From Pyxicephalus adspersus (taxonomy: Eukaryota > Chordata > Amphibia > Anura > Pyxicephalidae): DNA of 64,000 nucleotides. Shown here piece by piece: positions 1 to 14,000 of this stretch. The stretch covers positions 131,763,096-131,827,095 of the forward strand of contig NC_092860.1 in the NCBI RefSeq assembly GCF_032062135.1, in the 5' to 3' direction. Below the pieces are notes generated by a model. That model saw only the letters and a list, made by a program, of their open reading frames with translations. It was not told the DNA's origin and did no database searches. Within the stretch, counting starts at the first letter, position 1. Every line of letters starts with the position of its first letter. Position numbers and translations under genes: made by a program.

Positions 1-2595
1 AAAGTAGCAATCACAGCTAATAAAATGCCGAGCAGATACTGATATATTCAAAAAAACATTACATGCATAAAGTAATCTGATGATCATTTAGAGATCCTTG
101 TTATGACATATGATGAAAATTGTGCATGTGCTGTTTGATGATTCTATACAATCAAACCAAAGGCAAATCAGATTCTTAGTATTAAGAAGAGTAACATGGC
201 TGGACCCAGAAAATGCAGAATGCTTTTAGGCAGTTGGGAAAAGTCTCATCAGTTTAAGCTTCCTTGCTATTTTGGAGCTGGAACGCAGAGCGGCATTGTA
301 AGATCTTTAAAGGTGAAGTAAAGGGGACAGGATTATTGTAATTGTATCCCTGCCTTTCTCTGCCCTCTGTTATATAACCTTCCTTGTCTTGTGTTTTACC
401 CTCCCCAAAAACAACATTTCTGTGCCGACCATTGACTTGTACACTAGTTCAGCTTCAAAGTGTTAAATATCAAAGATGATTATTTAAAAGTAAAATGTAT
501 TTACATTATTGAAAAGGTTCTCAAAATTCTATTTCACACCCCTACTGTGTAGTTACGGACTGCATTATACCTGACCTTTTGCTTCAAAATGTTCTTTTGT
601 TCTTTTTTTTCTCTTTCTTCTTTTTTTATGCGACAAAAAAAAAACTTTTTGTCTGAAATAAAACGGGATGAATCAGCCCCAACAGTAACACTCAGTCTGC
701 CAAAAAGGTGGACAAGATAACGAGAAATTAGCTCTGTGAATCAGAGCTAAAAAAAGCTTAGCAATTACCAAAAAAGGAAGCATATGGTAGCTATCTGCAT
801 TGACTAGGGTGAACAAGTTTTGTAGTATTTCAGATAATTCTCTAGTGCCTGCTATTTTAAGTCTGTGGGTAAGCTGGGACTGGAGTGTTTCACCATTGTG
901 TCTCTTTAACCCATGCCACACAAGCTAAGCCAATAATCTGTCTGACTTTTATGATACAAAAAACAGACCTACAAATAGATCATTGATAGAGACAAGAGGG
1001 GATATTTCCTAACAACCGCACAGCAACAAATTTGCATTCTGTTGCTTAGTTAGAGCTGACTGCTGGTGATACTGGGCATACATGTGATGATTAATTGGCT
1101 ACTGTCACAAGGCATTCATTGTTTATAAATATCCTCACATATACAGTAGGTGGTCTTAGAGGAAAGTGTGGGACTTTGGTGGCACACGTTCATGGTGTGG
1201 GTTCTCTGTAGTCTTAAAGTAAAACTTTCATTAGAGTACTTTGGGCACTGTCATTGCTGACCATCATCCTAAAATGAAAGTCTAGCTGCTGTACCGTTTT
1301 CTCTAGCTTTATTAATGATCAGAAAACGTTTAGAAGTCCTTTACTTTTTATAGTTCTGTGCTTCAGTATCCAAATCAGATTTTGAGCAATCAAGTGGAAT
1401 TTCCTGGAGATCTCAGCAATGGCCCTTTAAGTAGGCTACTTCCCAGTTTTGGTTGACATTATTGGGGCTATTTCACTAAAGGAATGTAGGTTGTTTGCAG
1501 AGCAATGTGAACGATCTCCTTGCAAGTTCACCAAAATTGCAAATTTCATAAAACTGGACACTTCAGTAGAACGGTCTCACTTGCAGATCTGTGAAATATG
1601 GTTGCATTGCAAACAAGGAGACCTCTACATCAGTAAACAAACAGCCAGTAAACCATCAACCATCACTAGCTACAGCATTGAACACCTAAATGGAATCCAG
1701 GTGTCATTGTTAAGAGAACAATATCTTGATTGTTTCACCACTTGTTGTGTCACCAGTAGTCACCAACATCTACATTCTGCTTTCAACACATAGCTGATAC
1801 TATGAATGTAGCTGGATCATGTATTCTGAAAGGCGTATTGAAGATTATGAGCACTAAATTGTAGTGGCTAGGAACTAAGGGGTCAATTCAGTTCGAACAA
1901 ACTAAATATTAAGTTTTTTAGGCCCTTTGGTAAATGATCATTACACTGCAAAACACAGCAGAAGTATCACTTGGACATCAGAGCTTTAGAAGTCAGGACA
2001 TGTTGCTTACAAAACTTTTTGTAAAGGTGGAGAGAACCTGGAGTATGTAATTATCATGGCACCGCAAGTCAGTCTGAGTTTACCTGTGTACAAAGTTACG
2101 GATCAGGTTTGGGAGGTTTAGCAAACTCGTTCACACTCCAAACTGGTTATAGGTAGATATCTGTCTGCAATAAATTCCTCCCTGTAAATGCATGTCTGAA
2201 GGTCACTTGATAACTTATAAATCTATAGATTGTTCTCTATAAAGGGTTTTAGCTAAGTCCAACATTCTATAAAAGGCAACCAAAATTCCAGTCCGATGTA
2301 AAGATTGAAGCTATGCATTGCATTCACTAAGCCTTAGTGAGGAGTTTAGATGAATTCATTTATTTATTGTTATGAGGGGTTTTACATAACATTACAAAAT
2401 AAAATTAATATCTATTAGGTGTGTTAGGTAAGTGCAAAAACACGTGTGACTGTTTAGCTGGGTATGTTATGCTGTACTTTGCAATACAACGCTGTACTGT
2501 ATTGTACTTCTATGCACACAGTTGCCTTCCTCCGAAGATGATAATCTTTTACCAAGGGGAAAATTTGCCTCTTTTCGGTGTTTAACCCATAATTT

Positions 2596-2745
2596 TTTGT
2601 ATGCTGGGTGGGAAAAAAATTCTAGGCAGGTGGCAGCCCTTGTACAGTGACCCAACAATTCAGTACCCACCCAAAAACAGCTGGGTGGTTACTGAAAATT
2701 GCTGGGTGGTGCACCCAGCTAAATGGGGCTGGGGAGAACACTGCC
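2596..2745. repeat. Repeat-like block in intron 2
   Basis: The stretch has internally repeated motifs: GCTGGGTGG occurs at 2602, 2679 and 2700, and AATTCAGTACCCACCC is matched inversely by GGGTGGTTACTGAAAATT. It resembles an interspersed element I have seen in frogs, with no class assignment. Confidence 0.45.
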
Positions 2746-5700
2746 CTTTTCATTGGTTTAAGATTCGTAATCAGGTTGTTCTAGACACTTGGCTATATAA
2801 GGCTTAACCATTTTACCTATAATTTGTCCTAACACATTGCATTTCAAGAAAAGTAGCAAAAATGTGTGTCCCATGCATCTGGTTTGATCAGCAAAGGAAA
2901 CACAGGAAGACTTAGTACGTTAAGTCCAAGTGCAAATAACCACGCTGCATACTCAAGAATATATGACAAAAGGAATATTGTGCTCCGAAGTGATAGTCAC
3001 CTAAAAATGTTCTAAGTATGTGTGGTTCAGGATGTACATTTGGAAAGGCATTGAAGGGCCATGCTGAACATGGTAAATTGTTTTTGCAGAGTCTGCTTCC
3101 AGTAAACTTCCCAGAACAGCTAATTTTTCACTAGTGGTTCAAAATTGTGTACTCATGACAAATGTTTCTTTGCTGAACAGCTACTTGACCTTCCATATGG
3201 GCATAGCTTTACAGTTGTTTAGTGCGCACAAATACAGGACTAGTATCCTGGCATAATATCCCTCTAGCTTCTATTTAGGATCAGTGATACAATATTAAAT
3301 TAAATAGAAAAGAATATGTTGGATATCTATTGATGTGTTTATTGTTCTCCAAGAGATTGACACTTTTGATAAGTGCTTTGACCCTTGGGATTTTTGAGGA
3401 CACCTTCATACAGATTTAGCAAAGGTAATCAACCATGGCCACGTATCTAACAAGACCATGCAAAACCACTATGGGATTTTGTCTGTTGTGCTGTCCTGTA
3501 AATGTACCTATTGGGTTAAATAACAATAGTCTAATAGTCTGATAAGTCCTTGTGATTAGACATCTTCAGGGACATTTCCTAGGAAGAAAGCAAATTAAAC
3601 AAGTGACTGGAAATTAAACATAGACAGTGGCGATGGTCTTCTATCATCTTGAGAATTGCTCTTCTAGATGTGTTGGAAATTGTTCTCTCTGTCTTTCATG
3701 TCCTATCCTATCAATTCATTTGTAGCTTACTAAAGAACTTTCAGCAACCAAGTATTTCTCAAATCACCTAAAGCAACATTCATTACTAGTTTTACAAAGT
3801 CAACTTCTTTTGTTACCGAGCCATCCTTCCCCCTAGCGATCTCAATCTAGTAGAAGCTTTCACGGTTACAGGTAATGCATTTATTTACTAATCAGCAAAT
3901 TACTTTACGCAGTCAGTAAATGTTAAGGTCTGAAGACTGATAAGATCATTTGCTTTCAGGTGTTTTCTCAATATTGTTCTCAGCATCAAGTATAAATTGA
4001 AAAGAGTGACCTTTTGATACTGACTCAAATTGACTGCATTTCTAAAGATTCCGTGGTTTCAATTACCATAAATTTTTCATATTGGACCTACAACCAAAGC
4101 ATCGGCTCCAGAAAAACTGTATCTTATCGTTAGCTTGTTAATGCACTCAGCTTGGCGATAGCTTGTTCCTGGATATTTTCCTTTTTTACAATCAAAGCTT
4201 GGTGTCAAGGACATAACAGATATGAATAAAGTTTACACAAGTAAAATCTAATCACTAATTGACTTAAAAAATGTGAATACAGCCTATGGTCACAGTGAAG
4301 CATATCCCTCTTGAGATTTGACTTCTTTGTGGCTCACAGAGATGAAAGTCCAGTGTTACTGTTTGTAAGGTACTGAGATATTTTTCTGACTTCCTAGGAG
4401 ATGTTTAATTACCAGCCCTATTGAAGTGTCCATCATAAAATGAACACAAGTTTAGAAAAGAATGAACTTGTTCTTTGTGATCGATCACATTGCGTCAGTT
4501 AAAATGCTTTTACTTCTTTCACATAAATAAAAAAGAAAATTATGGAAATGTAAAAATATGCAGAAATGATCTTAGTTTCCAATGCTACAGCATGTTTCTA
4601 AGGAAAGCCACCGTCTTGGCCTTGGGAGCCAATCAAAGTGCAACAAACATTACATTTGTTATATAAAATATTTGTAAACAGAAATTTGCAAAGTATTAAG
4701 GAGGTTTACAAGACATCTACTCATAAGGTGGAATCCACCATGCTGTTGGTGGATTTCAGTACAAAAACATTTATCCATTTCCTCTGTTAATGACAGAATC
4801 ATTTTGTCAGTGCTTGACAAAAAAGGCTTGTCTGTACTTGGCACATTCGCTATGTTACTTTGGCATTTGGGCATCGCGATATTGCCTAGGTTTGAATAGT
4901 TTACTTTTTTTGTATTGGGTTTTTTCCTGCTTCTTGCTACAATCCAAGAACATACTGGTCGGTTAATTGGCATCTGACTAAACTGGCCCTAATCACAATT
5001 TCCTACATGACTGGTCCCTAGCCTTTTTTGAGAAAGGAGGAGGTTTGGACATCAAGCGAGCAACCCATCCCTGTAAAAAACAACATCTGCTGCTGAAACA
5101 ACAGCGTGATTTGATGTGCCTAGTGGCACAGAAAGACATGCACACAACACTTTTCTCTTTTTAATAATGACTAATGACTCGCAGACAATATTAACTGTAA
5201 GCCCCAGCAAACTGAAATCTTCTGACTTTACAAGATTTTAATAAATTCAGTAGAGATTTACAGTATAAACTGCAGAAGACAGCACAGCTTTACTCTTAAT
5301 ATTAAATTAACAGTGATGTATGGAAATATTAAATCACTTTAAATGATATAACAGCAAATAAGGCTTCACAAAAAACAGCAGAAAAGGTAAGCATAGCAGA
5401 ATACTGAAGGTAAAGTTTATCCTTTTTAGTATTCTACATATTCTAGCAAATTCACATCTGAATGACCAGAAAACAGAATCATTTTGGAAAAAATTCTGAT
5501 AAATCAAACGTTTTTTTAATTGACTTTTTTTCTTATGGATTGCAGAGGTCTTGTGTTAGTCCCTCATGTCATGGTGGTCAGTGACTTGACCCTAATCTCC
5601 CTAAAATTATCATTTGTTTGATATTTTTTTAACTGCAGTTGCAATGTCTAATGTAAAGGAGACGTGAGCAAAATGTCAGCAGACTGTATCAAAAATAAAA

Positions 5701-6972
5701 GACATGAGCTATCAGGATTTTAATAATACAGGTTCTTAAATGCTTTTTTTCCTTTTAAATCAGCCAAGTCCACCTTCATGACCCAGCCTATAAATTTGGA
5801 TAGCCACTTATTCTAGAATAGCGAACATGGCTTTAACATCAGCCGCTCTGATGTACCATCTGTCTGTAAGGGAGTACCGGAGACCTAAAATCCTGCAACC
5901 CTTTATTCATCTGTATGTCAATAACTCCATCTGACACCTCCAATATTTCATACCAGCTCTTTCTGACTCTATTTTTATGGCATTGTCCCCAAGGAACAGC
6001 TTTATGGGGGGCCATATTTCATTTTCCATCTCTAAGACGTGTATGAAGAGGTAAAGCCTGTAGCAGTATAAGTGGATGCAAATACTTGACACCATAAAGC
6101 TATTGGAAAGCCTATGAAAAGCTGTAACAGAGAAGCTTTTTTTCCACATTCAGATGAAAGGATGTGAGAATCAGCTTTCTGATCTATTATTTAAAAAAGA
6201 AAGCAATATATCTCATTCAGTTGTATATTCCCTAAAATAAATGTTCTCCAGTAACCTTGCACATCAGCCATTTTTCTTCATAGATGAGTTTACCATGTAG
6301 AGGAAAAATAGAATGTATATTCCTTTCTATTGGTGAAACTGCCAGACTGAAATACTAAACATGGTTAATAAAAAGAACTAATAATCCTATTCATTGTTAT
6401 TACTGTAATACTATTACTGCTACATGTTGGTTCCTTTATCCGGGTTTGCAGTGTTTGGTTTCAGTCTCTTTTTCTTTCTGCCCCTAAAGGGGTTTTGTGG
6501 GTGAACTTTAATGTAATGCTGCTATAGACCCTCAACTATACGATTTTTGTGTATTTTTAATATACAGAAGCAATGGAATAGCTAGATTTAACTAGGATGG
6601 TGAAGATTTTTCAATCAGACATGTAAATGAAAGAATCACTGTGTTGCAATTATAGCACCAAATTAGGTCTTGACCAAGATTTGTGAATGCGTCACTCAGG
6701 ATTCCCCGCCATAAAACTACACTACTTTCATTTAGTGATTGAAGTGAAACCAAGGATGGTTATTGGGTCATCATGATTTATCCATGCGTTAAGATGAGTG
6801 TTTTGTATTGTGACCCATGTCTTTGTATCATGGCATGCATAAATACATTATGACACAAATCTAAGTGCATCAGTGTGCAAGGTTGTGATGCATGTTGACA
6901 TTTAATAAAAAATGCAGTGCATCGCCTATTGAACACATGCAACTATGCATGTTAATGTGTGCTGTATTTTTT

Positions 6973-7007
6973 GATGCATTTCTATTAATGTCAATAGAAA
7001 ATGCATC
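6973..7007. repeat. Short palindrome in intron 2
   Basis: GATGCATTTCTATT and AATAGAAAATGCATC are inverse complements apart from one extra base, with a 6-nt loop. Several more ATGCA(T) motifs surround it (6890-7110), so it may be part of an old interspersed repeat. Confidence 0.45.
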
Positions 7008-8180
7008 AGGGAGAAATATTCATAGGTGTAAATCCATTTGGATGCATTTCAGTGGAATTGGCCAGAACTTCCATGGGCTTTCTACAGAAATTTTACATAG
7101 CATAGAAATGCACTTCTATTGGGAAAAAGAAGGAGTAATACAACCTTGTTACCTAAATAATAAGTAACAGGTTTTATATCGGCACCCTTTTATAAGGAAT
7201 TAAAGTGAACCTCTCAGCTAATAAAAAGGCCTTCCAATGGCAGATGCATTATTAGAACTGTTAGGCAGAAAGTTCTAACAATGTGACAGTCCCCATATTT
7301 CTGTATAAAGTCAGATCTGAGCTGATTACATAATCTGAGCCCCCCAAAATATTCTCTAACAGCTTATAAAGACGTTACTACATATTTGTCTGGAGTTTCT
7401 GTTTAATCTAGCTATCTTTCACACATGCCTTCAAGCTTGTGTCCTTCCCACCTTTTTTTGATTGATTTGCCATTCTAGAGCCCCATCCTTTCCTATCCTG
7501 CTAATAAATTTGTTTCTATATAAATAGCAATTTGGGATAATTAGAAATAATAGCTTCGTCAGAAATATAAAGGTTACCTTGCAGAGTCATTTTAGTAAGT
7601 AATGGGCCGCTCTATCGTGTCACTTCCTAAACAGACATGTGTTAGTCGGCAAGTGTGCTTCATCTGTTGTGACGTTGATTTATTTGCTGCATAAATTGGG
7701 ACACAGGCAATAATATAATGTGACATTAATTGTTTAGCGAAGTCGGCTTTGTTACATGCCATGCTTTCTCTTGGGCGTTTGATTGCTGAAACTTGTACAA
7801 AACTAATTGAGTCTGCTCCGCAGAAGACCCGTGCCCACGGAATATGTCAGCCAGTCTATCTGCAACTGAAGCCACTAATCACTTACATTACACATTCTCT
7901 GTCTCTCCGCACAGCTCACAAATGGAGTTTGGATGCTTTAATTGTGAAATTATAATTGTCTGATACTATTCCAAATTCATTCACATTGATGAAGTTAAAA
8001 TTCCAGTCTTCCTGAATAAAATATATAAATAAAGAAACATGGGAGGATAGCAAACTTTAGTGTACGTGCATACCTGTTTCTATTTATTTGCAGATCTTAA
8101 GATAGGGCATTCCAGGTCATTTGCAGAAATATTTTTAAATACAGCAATAGGTAATATTGCTGTAATTGGAAGCATCTAAC

Positions 8181-8464
8181 CCAGTGTTTCTCAACCAAGG
8201 TTTTGTGGAAACCTAGGGCTCATCTAGAGATTGCTTGGGATTCCTTGAGCCATGAGTTATGTGTGACTCTTGGCTAAGTTTAACTGACCCCAATAATATT
8301 TTTGGCTATCTGTATGGGTGACAATTCTTCCCAATGGGCAGCAATATAAGAGGCATGCTTCGCACTGACCACCACACTAATATACTGGGAATCATAGCAG
8401 GGGATCCCTAAGATCTAAAAGTTATTTCAAGGGTTCCCCCATATTATATAGCTTGAGAAAGTTT
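8181..8464 (+). mobile_element. hAT-type MITE with exact 8-bp target duplication
   Basis: The 284-bp element starts CCAGTGTTTCTCAACC and ends in the degraded inverse GCTTGAGAAAGTTT. It is flanked by CATCTAAC on both sides (8173-8180 and 8465-8472), a perfect 8-bp duplication as made by hAT transposases. It has no coding capacity, so it is non-autonomous. The inner motif ending in TTCCTTGAG recurs in the copies at 35309-35590 and near 58720. Confidence 0.85.
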
Positions 8465-10880
8465 CATCTAACATGTTCCTTACTGTCTCCGGTACCACCC
8501 TGTTGATTTCAGGGGCTGACTAGGAGGCGCAGGATGGGTCAAAGTGCCAGCTTTTCCAAATGATTTGGCACTTGCATAAAAGCAAAATGGACTGGAAGCT
8601 ACAAGGCCTTCTCTAAGACATCTCTATGTATGTCAAATGCAGCCTTAGGAGCTTACATTTACATTTCTTTACCAGTTTAAAGTCTCTTTGGGTCAAACGC
8701 TCCTCCAATACTTGCTTTTACTGTGGCCTGTGTCACTCTGTTCCTCCATTGAAGACAGGAATCTAATATCTTGTATAAGCTCCATGTGGGATGTTGGTGG
8801 AAAGAAGTAGTGGTGTTTACATGCTCCTCTATACCGTACGGTTAATGAGGAGTGGTGGAGTGAGTATCAGCAGGTGGCTGCTTGTTACTACAAGAGAATC
8901 TGTCATTCTGTCATTTTGCCCTGTAGAATGCATCAAATTCTCTTTTACCACCTTAGGGTGCTAATAAGTTTATTTTACATTCTTTAAATATACTGGGATT
9001 AAATTAATGTGTAATTAATAAAGATTTTCCTGAGATAAGGTGTGGAGAAGTGGACACAGAAAAGGTTGAAGTTGAAGAGCTGTGCAAATGAACTATACAT
9101 ACCAAGTACATTTGCAAAGGGATTATAGTCGTGTTTATTTTCTATTGTTTTGCAGTTATGGTATATTTCTGTTTTAGTTATAAATAGTTTTTAATGCAGT
9201 TCATTAACAGCTTTGTTCCCCATTTGAGCATATAGTCAATGTGGTTTACTGGTAAGCCTGGTGTATATGCTAAAGACACAGGGCCAGCAGTGTCTCCTGT
9301 GACAAATGCAGAGAGAGTGTGGGCCATTTGTTGACAGCCCAGACTTTTAGTGTCACACATTTGCTCGGTAAACAGGCACTCATTGCAAGATTGTGCCACA
9401 GCTGGAGAGATGGCACCATGCCATGGTAATATAGGGCATCTGTTTGACTGCACTGCAAAGCCCCGCTCACAGCTTAATAAATTGCTTACTGATTTGTTCT
9501 GTTCTGGAAAGTCGTATCCATTTATTTTTGCTTGCGTCTAATCTTTTTTTTTTCCAAGGTATTGTTTGTGAAATTCTAAATTCAAGCAACATAACTTGAC
9601 AACATGCTATAATTTTCCATAGAGTGCCAACTTAGCTATTGCTGTGAGCACTGCATGTTGAAACCTGGTAGTGTAGTGGAAAGTATTGACCAGTTAAAAA
9701 AATACTTTATTCACCAAAGGAAGGAAATTCGGATACCTCAATCATAGTGTTCTCAGTCATAGAGTGTTCAGCTGTGCTGGGAGGTTTCTGCTGTCCAAGC
9801 TTGCAGTGTTTTCAGGAGAGAGAAGTTGTTGCAGAGAAAAGCCAATTATCCAGTCTTTCATGGTTATTGATGAAAGATATGCTCAGCTTTTCAAATGTGC
9901 ACTTACTGTGCATTATATTTTATAGTATAATTTAAAATGTAGCAGAGTATATTAATATGCAGGGGGTGAGGATCTTGTTTTGATGATAAATAGTAGATAA
10001 CTTTAATTAAACTTGAAACAAACCTAAGCATTTTAAAGAAGAAAAAATAGAAAAGTCCAACTCTACCGCTTCTTGTTTTTAAATCTTCCTATTGGTATCT
10101 GTGTGATGAAAAGCCCCAAAAACCAATAGGGAGGTTTGGATATAGAGAAGGGCACCTCCAAAAAATAACACCAGGCTAATAACATCTGAGGTTAAGACTT
10201 TACATACAGCCATTTCTATGATATCGATGTATAGTAATAAAACTTGATTGAACTCTACACCTCTATAAGATTGGTGTCTTCTTCACTCAAATCTAACTCT
10301 GGTCCATAGTGCTGGTGCCAGGAATTTTTATAGGAAGGTCTCCCTAGTCGAGTCTTTCAGAGAAATAATAAATCGGAATTATTCAGCCCAATAAGGCCTA
10401 CCTGTGAATTAAAGTACACCAAACATAAAATGCATATATTTTAAGATCATAGTAAATAGAAGTGTATTTATTCCATATTTATTTTTTTGGTAGACCGATC
10501 CTTTTGAAGGAAAACTCAAACCATTCTACACTGGCAATACAGAGTGTGGGGAGACTTGGCTTTGGCCTCTAATTGCTGAATTAGAACCTTGAATTAAAAT
10601 ATGCTTTATCTGCCTTATAGAGTTAAGGAAAATGGAAACCAAATCTTTGCCAAAAAGGCCTTCATGCTTTATACTGGCAGGATAACATTTTTACTATATA
10701 AGTAGAATAATGCTTTAAACCACCATCAATTTTTTTTTAGCTAACAACAACTAATACCAAGACTGTGACATGTAATTACAAACCAGTGACACTGAATGTA
10801 TGTACTAGGTATAGGTTAACTACTTGTGAGATGATGGCACTTTATTTCACTATTGACACATTCAATTATTGTCCTTGCAG

Positions 10881-11075
10881 AAAATAGAGGAGGAGAATGA
10901 AGAGAACCTGCTAGCAGTTCTTACAGAAACACTGGACAGTCTCCCTGTGGACGAGGATGGATTGCCTTCCTTCGACGCATTGACAGATGGAGATGTGACC
11001 AGTGAACATGATCCCAGCCTTTCCTCCCTGCCTGACGGCACCCCTCCAACACAGGAGGCAGAAGAGCCGTCACTA
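10881..11075 (+). CDS. PPARGC1A: PPARGC1A exon 3
   Basis: The exon has 65 codons in phase 0 at both ends, from KIEEENEENLLAVL to AEEPSL. It follows an acceptor CCTTGCAG and is followed by the donor GTAAGAAC. It carries the first LxxLL motif (LLAVL) inside a strongly acidic activation segment with the family signature DSLPVDEDGLPSFDALTDGD. Reading on into the intron would add only seven residues before a stop at 11097. Confidence 0.96.
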
Positions 11076-14000
11076 GTAAGAACCCTTCCTACTGTTTAAC
11101 AGGAATTGGATGTGCTTCTGGCTACCCGCTGCATGGGTATGATGTAGTCAAAATAAGGTTTGGACTTAAATATTAGGTAGAAAAATCGAAAACAGCTGTA
11201 CTGAAATTTGCAAATGAAAGATCAGAGGAGGCACCGTTGATCTGGAAAGCGCATGGGTGTGTTTATTTAGGAACACTTATTTTTAACATCCGACATTGAT
11301 CCGTAACAGGATCTTGGGCCCATAATCAATACTATCTGTTTCAATACTTTTAAGGCAAGAGAGCTTTATTGACCAGCATAAGCTGAATTTACACATACAT
11401 GCAAGCAGTTATGGCAGCTTCTCTTGTAACTAGATATGTTGCTTCTGAACCCTGTCAGTGGAAAGAATGACAAGTCAAGGGTTTTGGAAAGGAAGGAAAT
11501 GAAATAATGGTGTACATGGTCATTTTTATTCAACTTCATCATGCAAAAAGCATTTCCCACGCTTTGGTAATTCAAAATGGATATTCTAATGTAGTTATTT
11601 CCAACCAGTGGATTGGAAGCTTCTTGTGGTTCTCAGGCACATTTGAAGTTGCTTGGCTAACTTCTTAAGGCGTTGATTATCTCTCTGGTGACTGCTGCCA
11701 TATTGCACAGTTCCTCTGACCATGGAGTCAAGCATATGTTGTCTAATTGCTGTGTTTTGTTCTGAAATTCCCTGTTTCTGCCCCTGGAGTACATCCTTTT
11801 TATATTCTCTCTGGGTTTCCATTGGGGTTGGGGCAATTTCATTATTATGTTGTTTGCTACTATAAAGAGAATGGGTTAAAGAGAGAGTCCTGCCTATCAT
11901 CATGCTAGAATGAGATCTTCCCCACAAGCCTTATTACAAACATTAACAATACACAAACTTCTAAACACTTAAATACATCTTTGGGTAGATTCCCACCGTA
12001 TTGGTCCTTAGCCTGGTCTGAACCTTTTTTCTTCTTAATAACTTACTAATAATGCAATATGCTAAATATTTCATTGGTTTGATCTGGCAAGCTGTTTTGT
12101 TTGTTTCACCATTGTTTTTTTATTTAAAAAATCCCGTCATTGGGTCTGTGTGTCTGTGACAGATGCATAACACCCTTTTTATGATAGGGGGAACGAGCCA
12201 AAATCTATCTATACATTTACATAGAACTTAATTTAAAAAGTTTTTCATGCAAGATTCACGCAATCATCACTTTATTTGGCCACATTTGTGTATATTATAA
12301 TGAGGCCAATAAAAATGGTTCTATTATGAAAGCATACAACGATGATGGTGCGGTCATCGAGATAACGCAATTGTTAGGAAGACATAACCTGGCACACTGG
12401 GATCTACTGTCTTCCAATAGAATCCTTTAGTAAATGTATAAATTTGGGATGAAACCATTTATAAGTATATCACAACTATTTCCTGATAATAATCCAAAAT
12501 GGTTAAGGATATAGCTAGTCTAGGGTAACTATATAAAGGATTGCACACATGTTAAGATTTGTGGGACTCCAGCATAACTAGGTGAAAACTGTGTCCCATT
12601 ATTGAAATCTTTTTCTGTAACACAATAATATACCCGTGAACTACTGTTGCACTCAAACATAAACATTAGCCGATTGTAGTCCAGCAGTTACGATTTTGGC
12701 AGGGTAAGATATTGGTACAGCTGTCCATGGGGCACAGGCAGAGATGGACATCATCATGGGCTGTGTAGTAAAGTATAAACCACGCTGGAAAATATTCACC
12801 AGCAACCCTTTATTTATATACTCATAGGTTATAAGCATGCAAGTGCTATGTCATATGGTGAAAAGATCTTTTGCTGACACACAATCTGACCTCTATCTTT
12901 CATTGTTTAGCCCAGCTAATTAACCACAGGTCCCAGCATGCTCCGTTAACTAGCAGCTGCTTAGGATTCAGCAGTAACAACAGTTAAACAGCTAGAAATC
13001 GGCGGGTTCCTTTTCTCAGTTTGTCCATTACAGGAGAGCATTTTGTCTTGCAGTAAAAGCAAACCATGTAATGATCGCTGTGTTATAACAAGCTCTTGTA
13101 ACTGTGTTTATGTGGTGTTGATTGCATTTCTTCCCGCACATAAAAGTATACTCCTATAATCTCTTATGACTAATTTTAACTAACCGCGCTATATCTTAAA
13201 ATGCATAATTGCAATCCTGGTTAGCATGTAATATCTTCTTTCTCATTTTATTTTTTTTTTCTTTAGCTTAAGAAGCTTTTACTGGCTCCAGCGAACCCTC
13301 AGCTGATTTATAATGAATGTGTCGGACTCAGCGCACACAACCATGCAAGCCCTAATCAGAGGATCAGAACAAGCTCTGCACCTGTTAAGGTACAAGCCTT
13401 TTCCCTTTGATCCTGCAGAAATAAAATGCAATAATGATTCATGAAAGGTGGAATAATGTATGTGCATAGCACTATTACTTCACAAATGATCAGTCCTCTA
13501 TGTTGCTGTATAAAAAATCCCATGTTGAGTTTAAGAGAAAAAGCCTTCTGCTATGGCCCACTGTGTCACTTGGCCCTCTTCAATCCCACATGGACACCCC
13601 TACTATTCCACCGCTGTTGGGCTCTGTCTACTATGATGGTTTTGTGGTGAACTTACAACCTGTACGGAACCAAACCCATGCTTGCCCATCACTAATCTTC
13701 TGCTGATAACAATCAGTAATTTGTTATTTTTAGGAAAAGCTCTAGTTAGAATAAAAAATATAGGGCTTATATTGCTAACTCTATTTTTTAGATCTTGCTA
13801 GTGTCCTTGCTCATCCTCTGGCCTCTTCTATGAGTGCATGTTTCTATTGCTGTTTTCCTGGTCAGGTTGCATTAATCATTCAGGTTAAGCAATAAAACTT
13901 GCTTTTCAAAATACAGTAGTTGAGGAAAACTGATAAGTTATCTTTTCAGTTATCTGTGTCATTTGAAAACACCAGACAGTTGTGTGTTTGTGGATTTTAT

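Larger units (their letters stand above)
1..10880 (+). other. PPARGC1A: 3' part of PPARGC1A intron 2
   Basis: The stretch ends in a pyrimidine-rich acceptor with TTGCAG at 10875-10880. I looked for exon 2, which should end in a short acidic region just before KIEEEN, and found nothing like it, so the window opens inside intron 2. The sequence is AT-rich with stops in all frames. It holds a hAT-type MITE at 8181-8464, a repeat-like block at 2596-2745, a small palindrome at 6973-7007 and a complex stretch at about 7590-7970 that looks like a conserved noncoding element. In mammals a liver-enriched promoter has been reported in intron 2. I see no clear promoter or first exon here. Confidence 0.75.

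Noticed and set aside
1449..1793. 114-codon open frame on the plus strand
   Set aside because: No recognised protein family. The sequence has internal inverse words (CTCCTTGCAA and similar) that look more like an old MITE, but ends could not be set.
1..10880. PPARGC1A exon 2 or an alternative first exon
   Set aside because: No acidic activation-domain sequence with a matching phase-0 donor was seen, so exon 2 is taken to lie upstream of the window.
11595..11927. 110-codon minus-strand frame in intron 3
   Set aside because: No family recognised, no splice context, and a second overlapping frame reads equally open, so chance is the simplest reading.
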